A DNA stretch of 42,179 nucleotides from Acetobacteraceae bacterium (GCA_009693865.1 SHWL01000019.1:1-42179), one strand, 5' to 3'. Positions 1 through 8,355 are shown, counted from the first letter of the stretch. A program made the numbers and translations. Notes: generated by a model from the sequence alone, not told the origin.

Positions 1-81
1 AAGCGCCTCTACCGGGCAACTCTGCGGCGGCAGCAGTCGCGCCACCGCGTTGTCCTTAAACGTCTGTCCATACCGAGCCAT
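1..81 (-). CDS. IS3-family transposase OrfA, N-terminal 27 residues only (cut by window edge)
   Basis: An ATG at 79-81 on the minus strand opens a frame that runs to the window edge. The peptide begins MARYGQTFKD and continues AVARLLPPQ. This resembles the N-terminus of IS3/IS911-type OrfA proteins, which start with a short basic segment before an HTH domain. Only 27 residues are visible, so the HTH, the frameshift site and the DDE domain cannot be confirmed. The gene is partial because of the window boundary; there is no sign of decay in the visible part. Confidence 0.55.
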   Translation of the reverse strand, partial: MARYGQTFKDNAVARLLPPQSCPVEAL

Positions 82-142
82 GTTCGTCTTCCAGCGCCCC
101 CTGAGGTCTTGATCCTATCCGGGCGGCAACTTCTCTGACACA
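1..142 (-). mobile_element. Left-edge fragment of an IS3-like insertion sequence
   Basis: The window opens inside an insertion sequence whose transposase reads leftward out of the window. The sequence before the transposase start ends on the plus strand in TGACACA at 136-142. Read from the outer end this gives TGTGTCAGAGAAGTTG, compatible with the TG...CA termini of IS3-type elements, so I place the boundary near 142 by inference. The other end lies outside the window, so no terminal repeat pair or target duplication can be checked. Confidence 0.55.
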
Positions 143-159
143 GGGGGGAGTGGCCTGTC

Positions 160-585
160 ATGACTGAACAGGAACTGATAGTACAAGCGGACAATTACCC
201 AAAATACGCTGACCTTTCTCGGCGTTTTATCAATGTTTTACCTCAAATAAGAGAATTGGCCGTTACCGTTGCAAGGGGCTCAATGCAGGAGTTTGAGTAC
301 GAGCCCTCCAGATTGGAAGCCGACCTGAAAGCATATCTCTTTGACTTTCTAGAGGCCATCCCCTCATACGAGACTGGCGGCGATTTGCGCTATCGGGAGC
401 CGACGAATCTTGTATCTATCCTGAATGTTGCTTGGTTTATAGCGGTATTTCAACTTGAAAGCCTCAAAATCCGCGTTGATGACGGGCCCTTAAAACGAGG
501 CCAACTCCTTGTCAGACTTGACCATCTCGTACTAAAGGCGATCGAACTTTCAGAGATCAGACGCGAGTGGATGGGAAGGTCATGA
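160..585 (+). CDS. Hypothetical protein, 141 aa, coupled to a dCTP deaminase-like gene
   Basis: I do not recognise this family. The protein is soluble-looking and mostly helical in character, with many Leu, Glu and Arg residues and no signal peptide or membrane segment. The start ATG at 160 has a GGGGGAG ribosome-binding site at 144-150, immediately outside the inferred IS end. Sampled lines here are about 40-48% GC against about 60% in core genes further on, which suggests horizontal transfer. Its stop codon overlaps the likely start of the next gene as ATGA at 582-585, so the two are probably translated together. It could be an accessory or regulator of the deaminase, but nothing in the sequence shows a function. 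Confidence 0.7.
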   Translation: MTEQELIVQADNYPKYADLSRRFINVLPQIRELAVTVARGSMQEFEYEPSRLEADLKAYLFDFLEAIPSYETGGDLRYREPTNLVSILNVAWFIAVFQLESLKIRVDDGPLKRGQLLVRLDHLVLKAIELSEIRREWMGRS

Positions 586-1274
586 CTGTACTAGCGGGCG
601 ACGAGTTGCTAAGACGCCTTACGGATGAGGATCCGGCTAGGCGGCTTGTTGTGGGGCCGCTTCTCGAGCCGATGGAGCAAATCAAGAAAGTTCAGGCCTC
701 GATTGACATTCGCCTTGGCTGTGACTTTCGATTGGCGTCGGCAGCAAATATCGGCGTTCTAGATCAATTCGCTCCTCCTTCCATGAATCATTTCGCAGAT
801 TTGGCGGCTGTTTATCAACATTTTTATGTCCCGCTTGGTGGGGACGTTACTATTCATCCACATCAAATGATGCTTGCGATGACGTTAGAATATCTGCGTC
901 TTCCGTCGGACCTAATTGCATACGTAATCGGCCGATCTACGTTAGGCCGCCTGGGACTGATAGTGGCTACTGCGATCGGGGTCCATCCACGGTTTTATGG
1001 TCCATTAACCCTGGAAATCAGAAACTTAGGTGAGGCACCAATTCGGTTGTATCCTGGACAGACTATCGGGCAGCTGTTTTTCCACACAATTGAATCAATA
1101 TCGTACGATGATGCTTTTTGGTCTGATACCAACCAAGTGTCAGACCAGTATTCTGGGACTACCGATCCGATCCCGCGACAAATTTCAAGCACGCTTACCA
1201 GAACCCATCTTGACAAACTTCGCCGTGATCACCAGGAGGGCTGGGCGAAATTGCATTCGCGGCTAATCACCTGA
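582..1274 (+). CDS. dCTP deaminase / dUTPase-superfamily protein
   Basis: The 230-aa protein belongs to the Dcd-Dut superfamily, whose members deaminate dCTP to dUTP or hydrolyse dUTP. Family hallmarks are in order: SIDIRLG near residues 40-46, GRSTLGRLG at 117-125, then HPRFYGPLTLEIRNLG at 135-150 and LYPGQTIGQLFF at 157-167. By comparison with E. coli Dcd, Ser119, Arg123 and Glu145 match the catalytic Ser, Arg and Glu. It is longer than a typical Dcd of about 190 residues, with a C-terminal tail of about 30 residues after the usual Tyr-Ser-Gly segment. An ATG at 567 is possible, but ATG 582 forms an ATGA overlap with the upstream stop. Stand-alone dCTP deaminases are known anti-phage nucleotide-depletion proteins. 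The lower GC, IS neighbour and adjacent toxin-antitoxin pair fit that role better than housekeeping, but this is inference. Confidence 0.8.
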   Translation: MTVLAGDELLRRLTDEDPARRLVVGPLLEPMEQIKKVQASIDIRLGCDFRLASAANIGVLDQFAPPSMNHFADLAAVYQHFYVPLGGDVTIHPHQMMLAMTLEYLRLPSDLIAYVIGRSTLGRLGLIVATAIGVHPRFYGPLTLEIRNLGEAPIRLYPGQTIGQLFFHTIESISYDDAFWSDTNQVSDQYSGTTDPIPRQISSTLTRTHLDKLRRDHQEGWAKLHSRLIT

Positions 1275-1851
1275 TAGCTGCTTGGTAGTGGTCCAGCATC
1301 ATACCAAGCATTACAGGATTGGTTAACAACCCGCTGCTCGCCCCATCATCGATCGATGCGGCGGCCCGTTCGAAGATGACAACTGCGAGTTCATCATTGT
1401 CGTGAGTGGCCCTATACACAATTCCGTCGGGGCGATCTGAATGATCATGAAAGGCGCGAGACCATCGTTGTGATATTGGGTAAGATCCGGCTGTAACAGC
1501 TGCATTTGCTCCAACTGTTGCAAGATGACGGCCATGTAGCGACACTAATTTAAGTGTGCGTGTGGCCGTAAAGCTGCAAAGAGACCGAGTAGCCAACTCA
1601 GACTGTACGACGGTTGTACCGCGACCCCGCAGCAGCGTTTCCGCGAAAGAGACGTACGGTCGTAATCCGGCGTACAGAGTACCGTAGCTCGACGCTGGAT
1701 CATCAAATCTCCAGTTCGCCGACCGGCCAAAATACTTAGCGTGGTAGGCGGACAGATGAATCCGAAATAACTTACTCCCAACGAGGAGTTCTTGGATCGG
1801 CAGTTTGCGGGCCGAAAGATCACTTGGCGGTTCGGGGGGTGTATCAGCCAT
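1267..1851 (-). CDS. RES-domain toxin
   Basis: The 194-aa protein carries the RES domain, seen in toxins of RES-Xre type II modules that degrade cellular NAD+. Visible family features are SKLFRIHLS near residues 27-35, YFGRSANWRFDDP near 40-52, GTLYAGL near 57-63, and AETLLRGR near 70-77. The conserved Arg of FRI, the Tyr of KYFG and the Glu of ETLLR are present, so it looks catalytically intact. The start at 1851 overlaps the antitoxin stop by 8 bases, the usual antitoxin-then-toxin order. Its 3' end overlaps the 3' end of the convergent deaminase gene by 8 bases. Calling it an NAD-consuming toxin rests on family knowledge. Confidence 0.8.
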   Translation of the reverse strand: MADTPPEPPSDLSARKLPIQELLVGSKLFRIHLSAYHAKYFGRSANWRFDDPASSYGTLYAGLRPYVSFAETLLRGRGTTVVQSELATRSLCSFTATRTLKLVSLHGRHLATVGANAAVTAGSYPISQRWSRAFHDHSDRPDGIVYRATHDNDELAVVIFERAAASIDDGASSGLLTNPVMLGMMLDHYQAAIR

Positions 1852-2581
1852 CTTCGCCCTGCCGACCGTATCGCCTCGCCGCCGTTATTACCTCGTCCTT
1901 TCGTCCCTTATGGAGAGCATCCAGGGGGCGCTCACCGACGTCTGGTTCTGACGAAAGGAAGAACTCAATGCGCATCCAAGGGTCGCGAATGCTCATCGCG
2001 CGCAATACCTCGTCTAGACCGGGTAGAAGACCCGTATCTCGGAATTGCCAACTCGGATACAGGACGGCTCGCCCACCGTCATCAACACCGATCAGCGTTC
2101 CTGCCCGACGGCGCTTATCTACTGCGGCCCTCGTGATACGAAGCACGGCGGCGACTTCATCCACACCAAGCGGGCCACCTTCTGTAGCCAAGAGGTCGAC
2201 CATCCGCCGTGCTGCCCGAGCTTTAGCGGCCCGAAGTGGATCATCCACAACTGTCGCGGCGAGCGCGACCGACGCTTCCGAGGAAACAATCTTAATGAGG
2301 GCGTCCACAGGGGTTTTCGTGATGAGTGCTTCATATAGGTACTGACGGGAGACAGCGCCAATGATTTGGTGAAGCCCCTCTGCGGCCCGGATTTGTACAG
2401 CGCTCTGTAACGCGGCCGTCTCGCCAAGCTTGGTGAAGTCCGCCACCCTTGGGTTCGCGCTAAGCGCCTGGATAGCGGCATGCCTGTTTAGGTCGGTATC
2501 GGAAACCACACATTCCGTCGACATCAGGCCCTTTCGAGGACGTGGTTTCCTCGTGCTGCTGGCCTCTCCCCGTTTTCTCAT
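1844..2581 (-). CDS. Xre/MbcA/ParS-type antitoxin for the RES toxin
   Basis: This 245-aa protein precedes the RES toxin and overlaps it, as expected for the antitoxin. A helix-turn-helix segment lies near residues 138-165 (GVDEVAAVLRITRAAVDKRR). The C-terminus from about 186 to 240, with FFLSSEPDVGERPLDALHKG followed by a conserved Val-Ile helix, resembles the DUF2384-like toxin-binding domain of Xre/MbcA/ParS antitoxins. It is longer than common Xre antitoxins of about 130-160 residues and has an extra basic N-terminus. ATG 2581 is chosen because AAGGA lies about 8 nt upstream and a promoter sits just beyond; an in-frame ATG at residue 20 is the alternative. It probably represses its own operon. 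Confidence 0.7.
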   Translation of the reverse strand: MRKRGEASSTRKPRPRKGLMSTECVVSDTDLNRHAAIQALSANPRVADFTKLGETAALQSAVQIRAAEGLHQIIGAVSRQYLYEALITKTPVDALIKIVSSEASVALAATVVDDPLRAAKARAARRMVDLLATEGGPLGVDEVAAVLRITRAAVDKRRRAGTLIGVDDGGRAVLYPSWQFRDTGLLPGLDEVLRAMSIRDPWMRIEFFLSSEPDVGERPLDALHKGRKDEVITAARRYGRQGEDG

Positions 2582-2588
2582 CGAAATT

Positions 2589-2640
2589 TATCCTTGGTTT
2601 ACGAATTAATATTACACGGTAAACATAATTCTGTCAACTT
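2589..2640 (-). promoter_or_regulatory. Sigma-70-like promoter, inverted-repeat operator and RBS of the toxin-antitoxin operon
   Basis: On the minus strand TTGACA (2632-2637) and TAATAT (2609-2614) are separated by exactly 17 bases, a near-consensus promoter reading into the antitoxin gene. The half-sites GTTTAC (2597-2602) and GTAAAC (2619-2624) are perfect inverted repeats with a 16-base spacer flanking the -10 box. A bound antitoxin dimer there would block initiation. AAGGA near 2591-2595 is the ribosome-binding site. Sequences are seen directly; the operator role is inferred. Confidence 0.65.
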
Positions 2641-2712
2641 ACTATCGAGAAGAATTCTGACGGAGCATCGGGTATAGGGTGTCTTGGTGATCCCGTAGTG
2701 AGGGCTGAACGG

Positions 2713-3570
2713 CTACCGTGACAGCGGACCGCCCCAGGCCCACCATCCAGGCCGGGTGAGTTGTGCCGCCGCCGCTTGCGCCGCTGCCGTGCTGGCGAAA
2801 AGACCGAAGCACGTGGCGCCCGACCCACTCATGCGGGCCAGCAGGCACCCCGGCGTTTCCCTGATCGCGCATAGTACTTGCTGAATCGCCGGGACGAGGA
2901 CGACCGCCGGCGCTTCGAGATCGTTCCTCAGGCCGGACAACGACGCTGCCATCGCGGCAGCGTTGTCCCATCCATTGGGCAAGATGGCTTCCGAGGAGAA
3001 TCCCCCGGCCCAAGCGCGGAACACCGAGACAGTGGCGAGCGGTATGCCCGGATTGACCAGCGCCAGCCCGCATTCCGGTATCGACGGAGCGGGCGTCAGT
3101 CTTTCCCCCACGCCACCCATGCGCATCGGCCGGTTGCGCAGACAAACAGGAATATCGGCGCCAAGACTGGTGGCGACGCGATCCAGGACTGCGAAGGTGG
3201 GCGTCACCCCCCAGGCCCGGCAAAGCAGGCGCAGCACCGCTGCTGCGTCCGCCGAACCGCCGCCGACACCGGACGCGACGGGAATTCGTTTGTCCAGTGT
3301 CAGTGCGCCATTTGGCTGGGCGCCACACTCCGTCGCCAGAAGCCGCGCGGCGCGCAGCACCAGATTGTCCGATTCGGACGGGAGCGACCCGGCAAACGGC
3401 CCGGTCACCCGCAAGAAAAGCGCATCGGACGGTGCGAAGGTGAGATGGTCCGCGAGTCCGGCGAAGACTGCGAGACTGTCCAGCAGATGGTACCCATCCG
3501 CTCGCTTACCGGTCACATGAAGAAACAGATTGACCTTGGCCGGAGCCGGCTCGTGAAGGTCAGCCGCCAT
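2713..3570 (-). CDS. ispE: 4-diphosphocytidyl-2-C-methyl-D-erythritol kinase
   Basis: IspE phosphorylates CDP-methylerythritol with ATP in the non-mevalonate isoprenoid pathway, in the cytosol. The 285-aa protein is a complete GHMP kinase: N-terminal substrate loop PAKVNLFLHVTGKRADGYH with Lys12, Asn14 and His28; glycine-rich ATP loop GVGGGSADAA at 101-110; GADIP with the predicted catalytic Asp139; and the third GHMP motif MSGSGATCFGLF at 247-258. The start at 3570 begins MAADLHEPAPAKVN and matches the usual family start; the frame is open 40 codons further upstream but that extension is unlike IspE. It lies 17 bases after the TPR lipoprotein gene, so they are probably co-transcribed. It is the first clearly ancestral gene after the accessory block. 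Confidence 0.95.
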   Translation of the reverse strand: MAADLHEPAPAKVNLFLHVTGKRADGYHLLDSLAVFAGLADHLTFAPSDALFLRVTGPFAGSLPSESDNLVLRAARLLATECGAQPNGALTLDKRIPVASGVGGGSADAAAVLRLLCRAWGVTPTFAVLDRVATSLGADIPVCLRNRPMRMGGVGERLTPAPSIPECGLALVNPGIPLATVSVFRAWAGGFSSEAILPNGWDNAAAMAASLSGLRNDLEAPAVVLVPAIQQVLCAIRETPGCLLARMSGSGATCFGLFASTAAAQAAAAQLTRPGWWAWGGPLSR

Positions 3571-3587
3571 GACCAATTCCCAAAATC

Positions 3588-5270
3588 TCAATTCCCGCTG
3601 GCGACGGTACCATACGGGTGAGCCTTGATCTTGGCCTCGATCTTGGCGGCGTCCGCGGCTGTGGGTTTGAGTGTCAGCGCGCGGCGCCACTGATAATGCG
3701 CCTCGATCCGGCGGCCGGTCGCCCAGTACACGTCGCCAAGGTGATCAGTGATCGTCGGATCCTCGGGTTCCAGTCCTACCGCGCGTTCCAGCAGCTTGGC
3801 GGCCTCGGCGAAGTTGCCTTGCCGGAACATGACCCAACCCAGGCTGTCGGTGATCGCGCCATCGTTTGGCCGTCGGGCGGCGGCACGCTGTATCATGTCG
3901 CGCGCCTTGGCCAGGTTGCGGCCCATGTCGGCCCAGGCGTAACCCAGGTAGTTGAGAACCGACGGCTGGTCGGGAGACAGTTCCAGCGCGCGGTGGAAAT
4001 CCGCCTCAGCTCGTGTCCACTGCCCTGTCCGCTCGAACGCGATCCCACGGCTGTAAAACACGACCCAGTCGCCTGGCGCCGGTTGACGGATCCGCGCGAC
4101 CACGCGGTCGTATGCCACGATCGCCTCGGCGAAACGTTGTTTCATCCGTAACAGATCGCCGAGTTCGATGTCGGGCAGGGTACTGTCCGGATAATCGCGG
4201 CCGATCCGCTCCACTTCGCGGATTGCCTCATCCGTCCGTTCGACGCGTTGCAAAAGCGCGGCACGCCGCAGCCGGATCAGCGGGGCGACCGGGTCGTTGG
4301 TCCGGGCGGCATCGTCGAGCAGCCTTAGGGCCGCGTGATAATGGCGGGCATTGGTCTGAATTTCCGCCGCCAGCAGGCGCGCCGTCGCGGAATCCGGCTT
4401 CACGTCCAGGGCCAGCCGGCTCATGACCGTCGCGAGTTCACTGCTTTCGGGCGTCCGCAATGCGGCGGCGAAAGTCGCGTAGGCCTCGGCCATGCCGTCC
4501 AGCGCACGAGCGATCGGCCGTCTGTTGGCGCTTTCGATCAGCCCCGGCAAGGCGATCCCTGCCTCGGGCACATTGGCCGTCATCCCGATCAGAATTTGGG
4601 CGGCTTCGGCGGGTTGTCCCGACCGCGCACGCCAACTGGCCAGGATCAAGGCGCTACGAGGGCTCTGGTTGGCCAGTTCCGCTTCGGCCTGCTGGTAAAA
4701 CACGGCGGCGTCGCGGGTCCGGCCCGCGAGATCGGCGATCATACCGGAATGCAGCGCCACGACGGACCGGAAGCGCGGATTGGCAAAAAAGGGCCGCAAT
4801 GTCGCCAGGGCCTGATCGGTGTCACCGCCGCCCTGGCTGGCCCAGGCCAGAAGCAGGGGCTGAAGCAGTTGCATCACGCCATCCCGGGGGATCGCCCTGA
4901 AGCGGGACACGGCGTCCTGCCAGTCGCCGGATTTGGCGGCGTCGTTGCCCAGAAGCAATTCCGCGACCTGGTTGCCCGGTAGCCGTCGCGCGAGTTGAAT
5001 CGCCTCCGGCCGGCCAGCGCTCAAACAGGCGACGAACGTCTGGATCAGGAGTTCCTGGTCGTTCGGGCTCGTGGCCAGGACCCGCAGCAGGTCGCTCGCC
5101 GCCGTATCGAAATCGCCCTGCTTCAGCGCGAATCGCCCGGCGAGATAATTGCCGGCATTATTGGTATAGGCCGCGCCACCCGCGCTCCGTGTTGGATCGG
5201 CGGCCGCGCAGGCGGACAGGAGACTGAGGGTAAGAAGTGCCGCGCGACGCGCATCCCGAAACAACCGCAT
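3588..5270 (-). CDS. TPR-repeat lipoprotein
   Basis: The 560-aa protein starts with a basic stretch and a hydrophobic core ending in the lipobox LSAC, with Cys21 as the predicted lipidated residue, so it should be exported and membrane-anchored. The rest is a chain of tetratricopeptide-like helical pairs. The clearest are near the C-terminus, with phrases such as AEADFHRALELSPDQPSVLNY and AAKLLERAVGLEPEDPTI that match the TPR consensus around Ala8, Ala20 and Pro32. TPR arrays act as scaffolds for protein assembly; the partner cannot be read here. A TPR gene directly upstream of ispE recurs in Rhodospirillales as far as I recall. Length and frame are intact. Confidence 0.85.
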   Translation of the reverse strand: MRLFRDARRAALLTLSLLSACAAADPTRSAGGAAYTNNAGNYLAGRFALKQGDFDTAASDLLRVLATSPNDQELLIQTFVACLSAGRPEAIQLARRLPGNQVAELLLGNDAAKSGDWQDAVSRFRAIPRDGVMQLLQPLLLAWASQGGGDTDQALATLRPFFANPRFRSVVALHSGMIADLAGRTRDAAVFYQQAEAELANQSPRSALILASWRARSGQPAEAAQILIGMTANVPEAGIALPGLIESANRRPIARALDGMAEAYATFAAALRTPESSELATVMSRLALDVKPDSATARLLAAEIQTNARHYHAALRLLDDAARTNDPVAPLIRLRRAALLQRVERTDEAIREVERIGRDYPDSTLPDIELGDLLRMKQRFAEAIVAYDRVVARIRQPAPGDWVVFYSRGIAFERTGQWTRAEADFHRALELSPDQPSVLNYLGYAWADMGRNLAKARDMIQRAAARRPNDGAITDSLGWVMFRQGNFAEAAKLLERAVGLEPEDPTITDHLGDVYWATGRRIEAHYQWRRALTLKPTAADAAKIEAKIKAHPYGTVASGN

Positions 5271-5332
5271 GGCGCCGACCCTACCATCGGCGCGCTTCGC
5301 CTGTCATGGGGTATGATGGGAAAGGTCCGCAG

Positions 5333-6220
5333 TCAGGCCGTGAAAATCTCATTGACCGTTCGCGTCAGGCTCGCGCGCCAATCTGGCATCCGAACGCCGA
5401 ACAGGGCTTCGAGGCGGGCGCAATTGAGCCGTGAATTAGCGGGCCGGGTGGCGGGCGTCGGGTACTGGGCCGTCGTGATCGCCTCGACGGTCGTGGGGAC
5501 TTTCGCGCCATGGCGGGCCGCTTCCTCGAACACCGCGAGCGCAAGGCCGTGCCAGGTCGTCTCCCCCGATCCGGTGGCATGCGAAATACCCCAGTAGGCA
5601 TCGTCCCAGCCGTCCGACTCGATGCGTGCCGCGATCGCAAGGATCGCCACGGCGAGATCGGCTGCGGCGGTCGGACAACCCCACTGATCGGCGACGACCC
5701 GAACCGTGTCCCGGGTTCTCCCCAGTTCCAGCATCGTGCGGATGAAATTACGCCCCGTGGCCGCGTAAACCCACGCCGTCCGCAGGATGATCGCCTGGGC
5801 ACCCGACATCTGCACGGCAAATTCCCCGGCGAGTTTGCTGGCGCCGTAAACGCTTTGCGGCGAGACCGGGTCGCTCTCGACATAAGGTTCCGGACTGGAG
5901 CCGTCGAACACGTAGTCGGTTGAGACATGGATCAACGGAATCCCCGCCTCCGCGCACAGGCGAGCCAACTCCCCCGGGCCGTCGCGATTGGCTGATAGTG
6001 CCGCCCCTTCATCCTTCTCCGCGGCGTCCACGGCGGTATAAGCGGCGGCGTTCACGACCAGCCAGGGATCGGCGGCGCGAAACACCGCTTCGATCGTTTC
6101 GGGTTTGTCGAAGTTGAACGCGGGCCGGCCCACCAGATGAATCCGTTCCCTCCCCGCCGCCGCCAAGGCCTGGGCGAGTTGGCCCGATCCGCCGGTGACC
6201 AGAATGCGTTTCGTCGTCAT
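5333..6220 (-). CDS. rfbD: dTDP-4-dehydrorhamnose reductase
   Basis: RfbD (RmlD) catalyses the last step of dTDP-L-rhamnose synthesis, the NAD(P)H-dependent reduction of dTDP-4-keto-L-rhamnose. The 295-aa protein has the N-terminal Rossmann motif [10 protein letters not shown] near residues 9-18, the conserved [13 protein letters not shown] segment, STDYVFDG, and the catalytic pair in YGASKLAGE. The start at 6220 begins [14 protein letters not shown] and overlaps the rfbA stop as ATGA at 6217-6220, showing translational coupling. It is the last gene of the rfbB-rfbA-rfbD run. The product would feed cell-surface polysaccharide synthesis. No intact epimerase gene (rfbC) is present in this cluster. 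Confidence 0.93.
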   Translation of the reverse strand: MTTKRILVTGGSGQLAQALAAAGRERIHLVGRPAFNFDKPETIEAVFRAADPWLVVNAAAYTAVDAAEKDEGAALSANRDGPGELARLCAEAGIPLIHVSTDYVFDGSSPEPYVESDPVSPQSVYGASKLAGEFAVQMSGAQAIILRTAWVYAATGRNFIRTMLELGRTRDTVRVVADQWGCPTAAADLAVAILAIAARIESDGWDDAYWGISHATGSGETTWHGLALAVFEEAARHGAKVPTTVEAITTAQYPTPATRPANSRLNCARLEALFGVRMPDWRASLTRTVNEIFTA

Positions 6221-7164
6221 GAGAACCTCAAAACCATGCCGGGCAGTCCGCCAGCCGCGGCAGCAGCTTGTCCTTGTCGGACAGAATCGCGGCCGCCGGG
6301 TCGATCGGCCAGCTCCATCAGCGCGCGGCCGAGATCGGTCTTGCCCAGATCCCGCGCATGCCCGCGCAGGGCGTCGGCGCCGATATAGCCCATGCGGAAC
6401 GCGACCTCCTCCGGGCAGCCGACGAGATTGCCGGTGCGGGACTGGATCGTCTGCACGAAGGTCGCGGCCTGCAGCAGGCTGTCGGGAGTGCCCGCGTCGA
6501 GCCATGCGCAGCCGCGCGACAACCGCTCCACTCGCAGCGTGCCGTCGTTGAGGTAGATCTTGTTCAGATCGGTGATTTCCAGTTCGCCGCGCGCCGATGG
6601 TTTGATTTGCTTCGCGATCTCCGACACACGGCGATCATAGAAATAAAGGCCGGTGACAGCCCAGTTCGACGCGGGAACCGTGGGCTTTTCGACGAGGTCG
6701 ATGGCGTGGCCCTCGGCGTCGAAGCTGACGACACCGTAACGTTCGGGGTCGCGCACCTGGTAGGCGAAGACGGTCGCGCCGGCCTCGCCTTTGGCGGCCG
6801 TTTGCAGCAGGCGCGACAAATGATCGGCGTGGATGATGTTGTCGCCAAGGACGAGGCCGCATGGCGCTCCCGCGATCCAGTCGCTGGCGATCAGGAACGC
6901 CTGGGCGATGCCGTCCGGTTTGGGCTGGGCGGCGTAAGCGAATTCGACGCCGAAGCGGCTGCCGTCGCCCAACAGGCGCCTGAACTGCGGCAGATCCTCG
7001 GGCGTGGAGATGACCATGATCTCGCGGATGCCGGCCAGCATCAGGGTCGAGAGCGGGTAATAGACCATCGGCTTGTCGTAGACCGGGAGCAATTGCTTCG
7101 AGGCCGCCAACGTCATCGGGTGGAGACGCGTGCCGGAGCCGCCCGCCAGGAGAATGCCCTTCAT
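6217..7164 (-). CDS. rfbA: Glucose-1-phosphate thymidylyltransferase with an aberrant C-terminal tail
   Basis: RfbA (RmlA) joins glucose-1-phosphate and dTTP to give dTDP-glucose, the first step towards dTDP-rhamnose. The protein starts [18 protein letters not shown], the nucleotide-binding signature, followed by [18 protein letters not shown] and the LGDNI loop. The family body ends around residue 286 ([11 protein letters not shown]). About 29 more residues follow, rich in Arg, Gly and Ala, which do not belong to RfbA. In another frame this tail DNA encodes the end of RfbC (see the remnant at 6228-6311), so the tail is a by-product of a deletion joining rfbA to rfbC. The enzyme core looks complete and probably active. 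ATGA overlaps link it to rfbB and rfbD. Confidence 0.93.
   Translation of the reverse strand: MKGILLAGGSGTRLHPMTLAASKQLLPVYDKPMVYYPLSTLMLAGIREIMVISTPEDLPQFRRLLGDGSRFGVEFAYAAQPKPDGIAQAFLIASDWIAGAPCGLVLGDNIIHADHLSRLLQTAAKGEAGATVFAYQVRDPERYGVVSFDAEGHAIDLVEKPTVPASNWAVTGLYFYDRRVSEIAKQIKPSARGELEITDLNKIYLNDGTLRVERLSRGCAWLDAGTPDSLLQAATFVQTIQSRTGNLVGCPEEVAFRMGYIGADALRGHARDLGKTDLGRALMELADRPGGRDSVRQGQAAAAAGGLPGMVLRFS
6228..6311 (-). pseudogene. rfbC: 3' remnant of rfbC (dTDP-4-dehydrorhamnose 3,5-epimerase)
   Basis: Read on the minus strand from 6311 in a frame different from rfbA, the DNA encodes WPIDPAAA followed by [19 protein letters not shown] and a stop at 6228-6230. This is the characteristic C-terminus of RfbC (RmlC): a WP motif, the ILSDKD signature, then a Leu-rich end. 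The frame is closed by a TGA two codons before the first Trp, so only 27-29 codons of rfbC survive. The parsimonious reading is that an rfbB-rfbA-rfbC-rfbD operon lost almost all of rfbC by a deletion ending at the 3' end of rfbA. The peptide match is from family knowledge; the frame and stop are seen directly. Confidence 0.75.
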
Positions 7165-8216
7165 GCCGCGGTCCCCAAACGCTGTCCCGCGTATCGGGCT
7201 TCTCGAAGACTTTCCCACCAGGGCTGGTTGGCCAGATACCAGTCGATGGTCAGGCCCAACCCGGTTTCGAAGTCGTGCGGGGCTTTCCAGCCCAGGGCAG
7301 CCTCGGTCCGCGAGGGGTCGATTTCGTAGCGGAAATCGTGGCCGGGGCGGTCGGTGACGAAGCGGATCAATCGGTCTCGCGGTCCGGCCGGGTCGGGGAC
7401 GCGACGGTCGAGATGGGCACAGATGGCTTTTACCACGTCGAGGTTCGACCGGGGTTGGCGGCCGCCGATGGCGTAGGTCTCGCCCGGTAGGCCCGCCTCC
7501 AGGACACGGACCAAAGCGGCGGCGTGGTCGGCGACAAAGATCCAGTCGCGAATGTTGGAGCCGTCGCCGTAGACGGGGAGTTCCTTCCCCGCCAGGGCGT
7601 TCAATGTGACCAGCGGGATGAGTTTCTCCGGGAACTGCCACGGGCCGTAATTGTTGCAGGTGTTGGAGACCATCGTCAGCAACCCATACGTGTGATGCCA
7701 GGCGCGAACCAGATGGTCGGAAGCCGCTTTGGTCGCGGAATATGGGCTGCGAGGGTCGTACGGGGTGCTTTCCGTGAAGGGCGGCTCGCCGTGGTCCAGG
7801 GCGCCGAAGACCTCGTCGGTGGAGACATGGTGGAACCGGAACGCTTGCTTTCGGGCTGGGTTGAGGTTGCCGAAATGCCGCCTCGCGGCCTCCAGCAGCG
7901 TGAAGGTGCCGGTGACGTTGGTGCGGACGAACTCCCCCGGGCCGTCGATGGAGCGGTCGACGTGGCTTTCCGCGGCGAGATGCATCACGGCGTCGGGGTC
8001 GTGGGTTTCGAAGATTTGGCGCATCGCGGAGGGGTCGGCGACGTCGGCGCGGACCAGGAGATGACGGGGATCGTGCCGCGCTTCCTCCAACGCTTCTTCG
8101 GAGGCGGCGTAGGTCATTCTATCGACGTTGATCACGGTGTGGCCGGTGTGGCGGATCAAATGGCGGATGACGGCGGACCCAATGAAGCCGCAGCCACCGG
8201 TTAACAAAAGCTTCAT
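7161..8216 (-). CDS. rfbB: dTDP-glucose 4,6-dehydratase
   Basis: RfbB (RmlB) converts dTDP-glucose to dTDP-4-keto-6-deoxyglucose using bound NAD+. The 351-aa protein is an extended [20 protein letters not shown] at the start, [15 protein letters not shown] near residue 81, STDEVFG near 133, and the [10 protein letters not shown] catalytic Tyr/Lys near 158. [17 protein letters not shown] and [16 protein letters not shown] are typical of RmlB. The stop overlaps the rfbA start as ATGA (7161-7164). It is the first gene of the cluster. The 220 bases upstream, back to the SUMF1 gene, hold a terminator for that gene but no promoter I can assign with confidence. Confidence 0.95.
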   Translation of the reverse strand: MKLLLTGGCGFIGSAVIRHLIRHTGHTVINVDRMTYAASEEALEEARHDPRHLLVRADVADPSAMRQIFETHDPDAVMHLAAESHVDRSIDGPGEFVRTNVTGTFTLLEAARRHFGNLNPARKQAFRFHHVSTDEVFGALDHGEPPFTESTPYDPRSPYSATKAASDHLVRAWHHTYGLLTMVSNTCNNYGPWQFPEKLIPLVTLNALAGKELPVYGDGSNIRDWIFVADHAAALVRVLEAGLPGETYAIGGRQPRSNLDVVKAICAHLDRRVPDPAGPRDRLIRFVTDRPGHDFRYEIDPSRTEAALGWKAPHDFETGLGLTIDWYLANQPWWESLREARYAGQRLGTAA

Positions 8217-8355
8217 CGGTCTTAAATCTCCCTGACCCGGTTGGGCCCGTGCGGGGTGGGCTTAGCATCGCGGGGGGAGGAACCTCAACAAAACTATCCC
8301 GGGCCGGGTTGTGCGGATCGATGGTGCGTGGGCGAGGGGGTGGACCCGTCAGGAG

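Noticed and set aside
6217..6305. The long C-terminal tail of RfbA as a genuine lineage-specific extension
   Set aside because: The same DNA encodes a convincing RfbC end in another frame, so the tail is better explained as a deletion scar.
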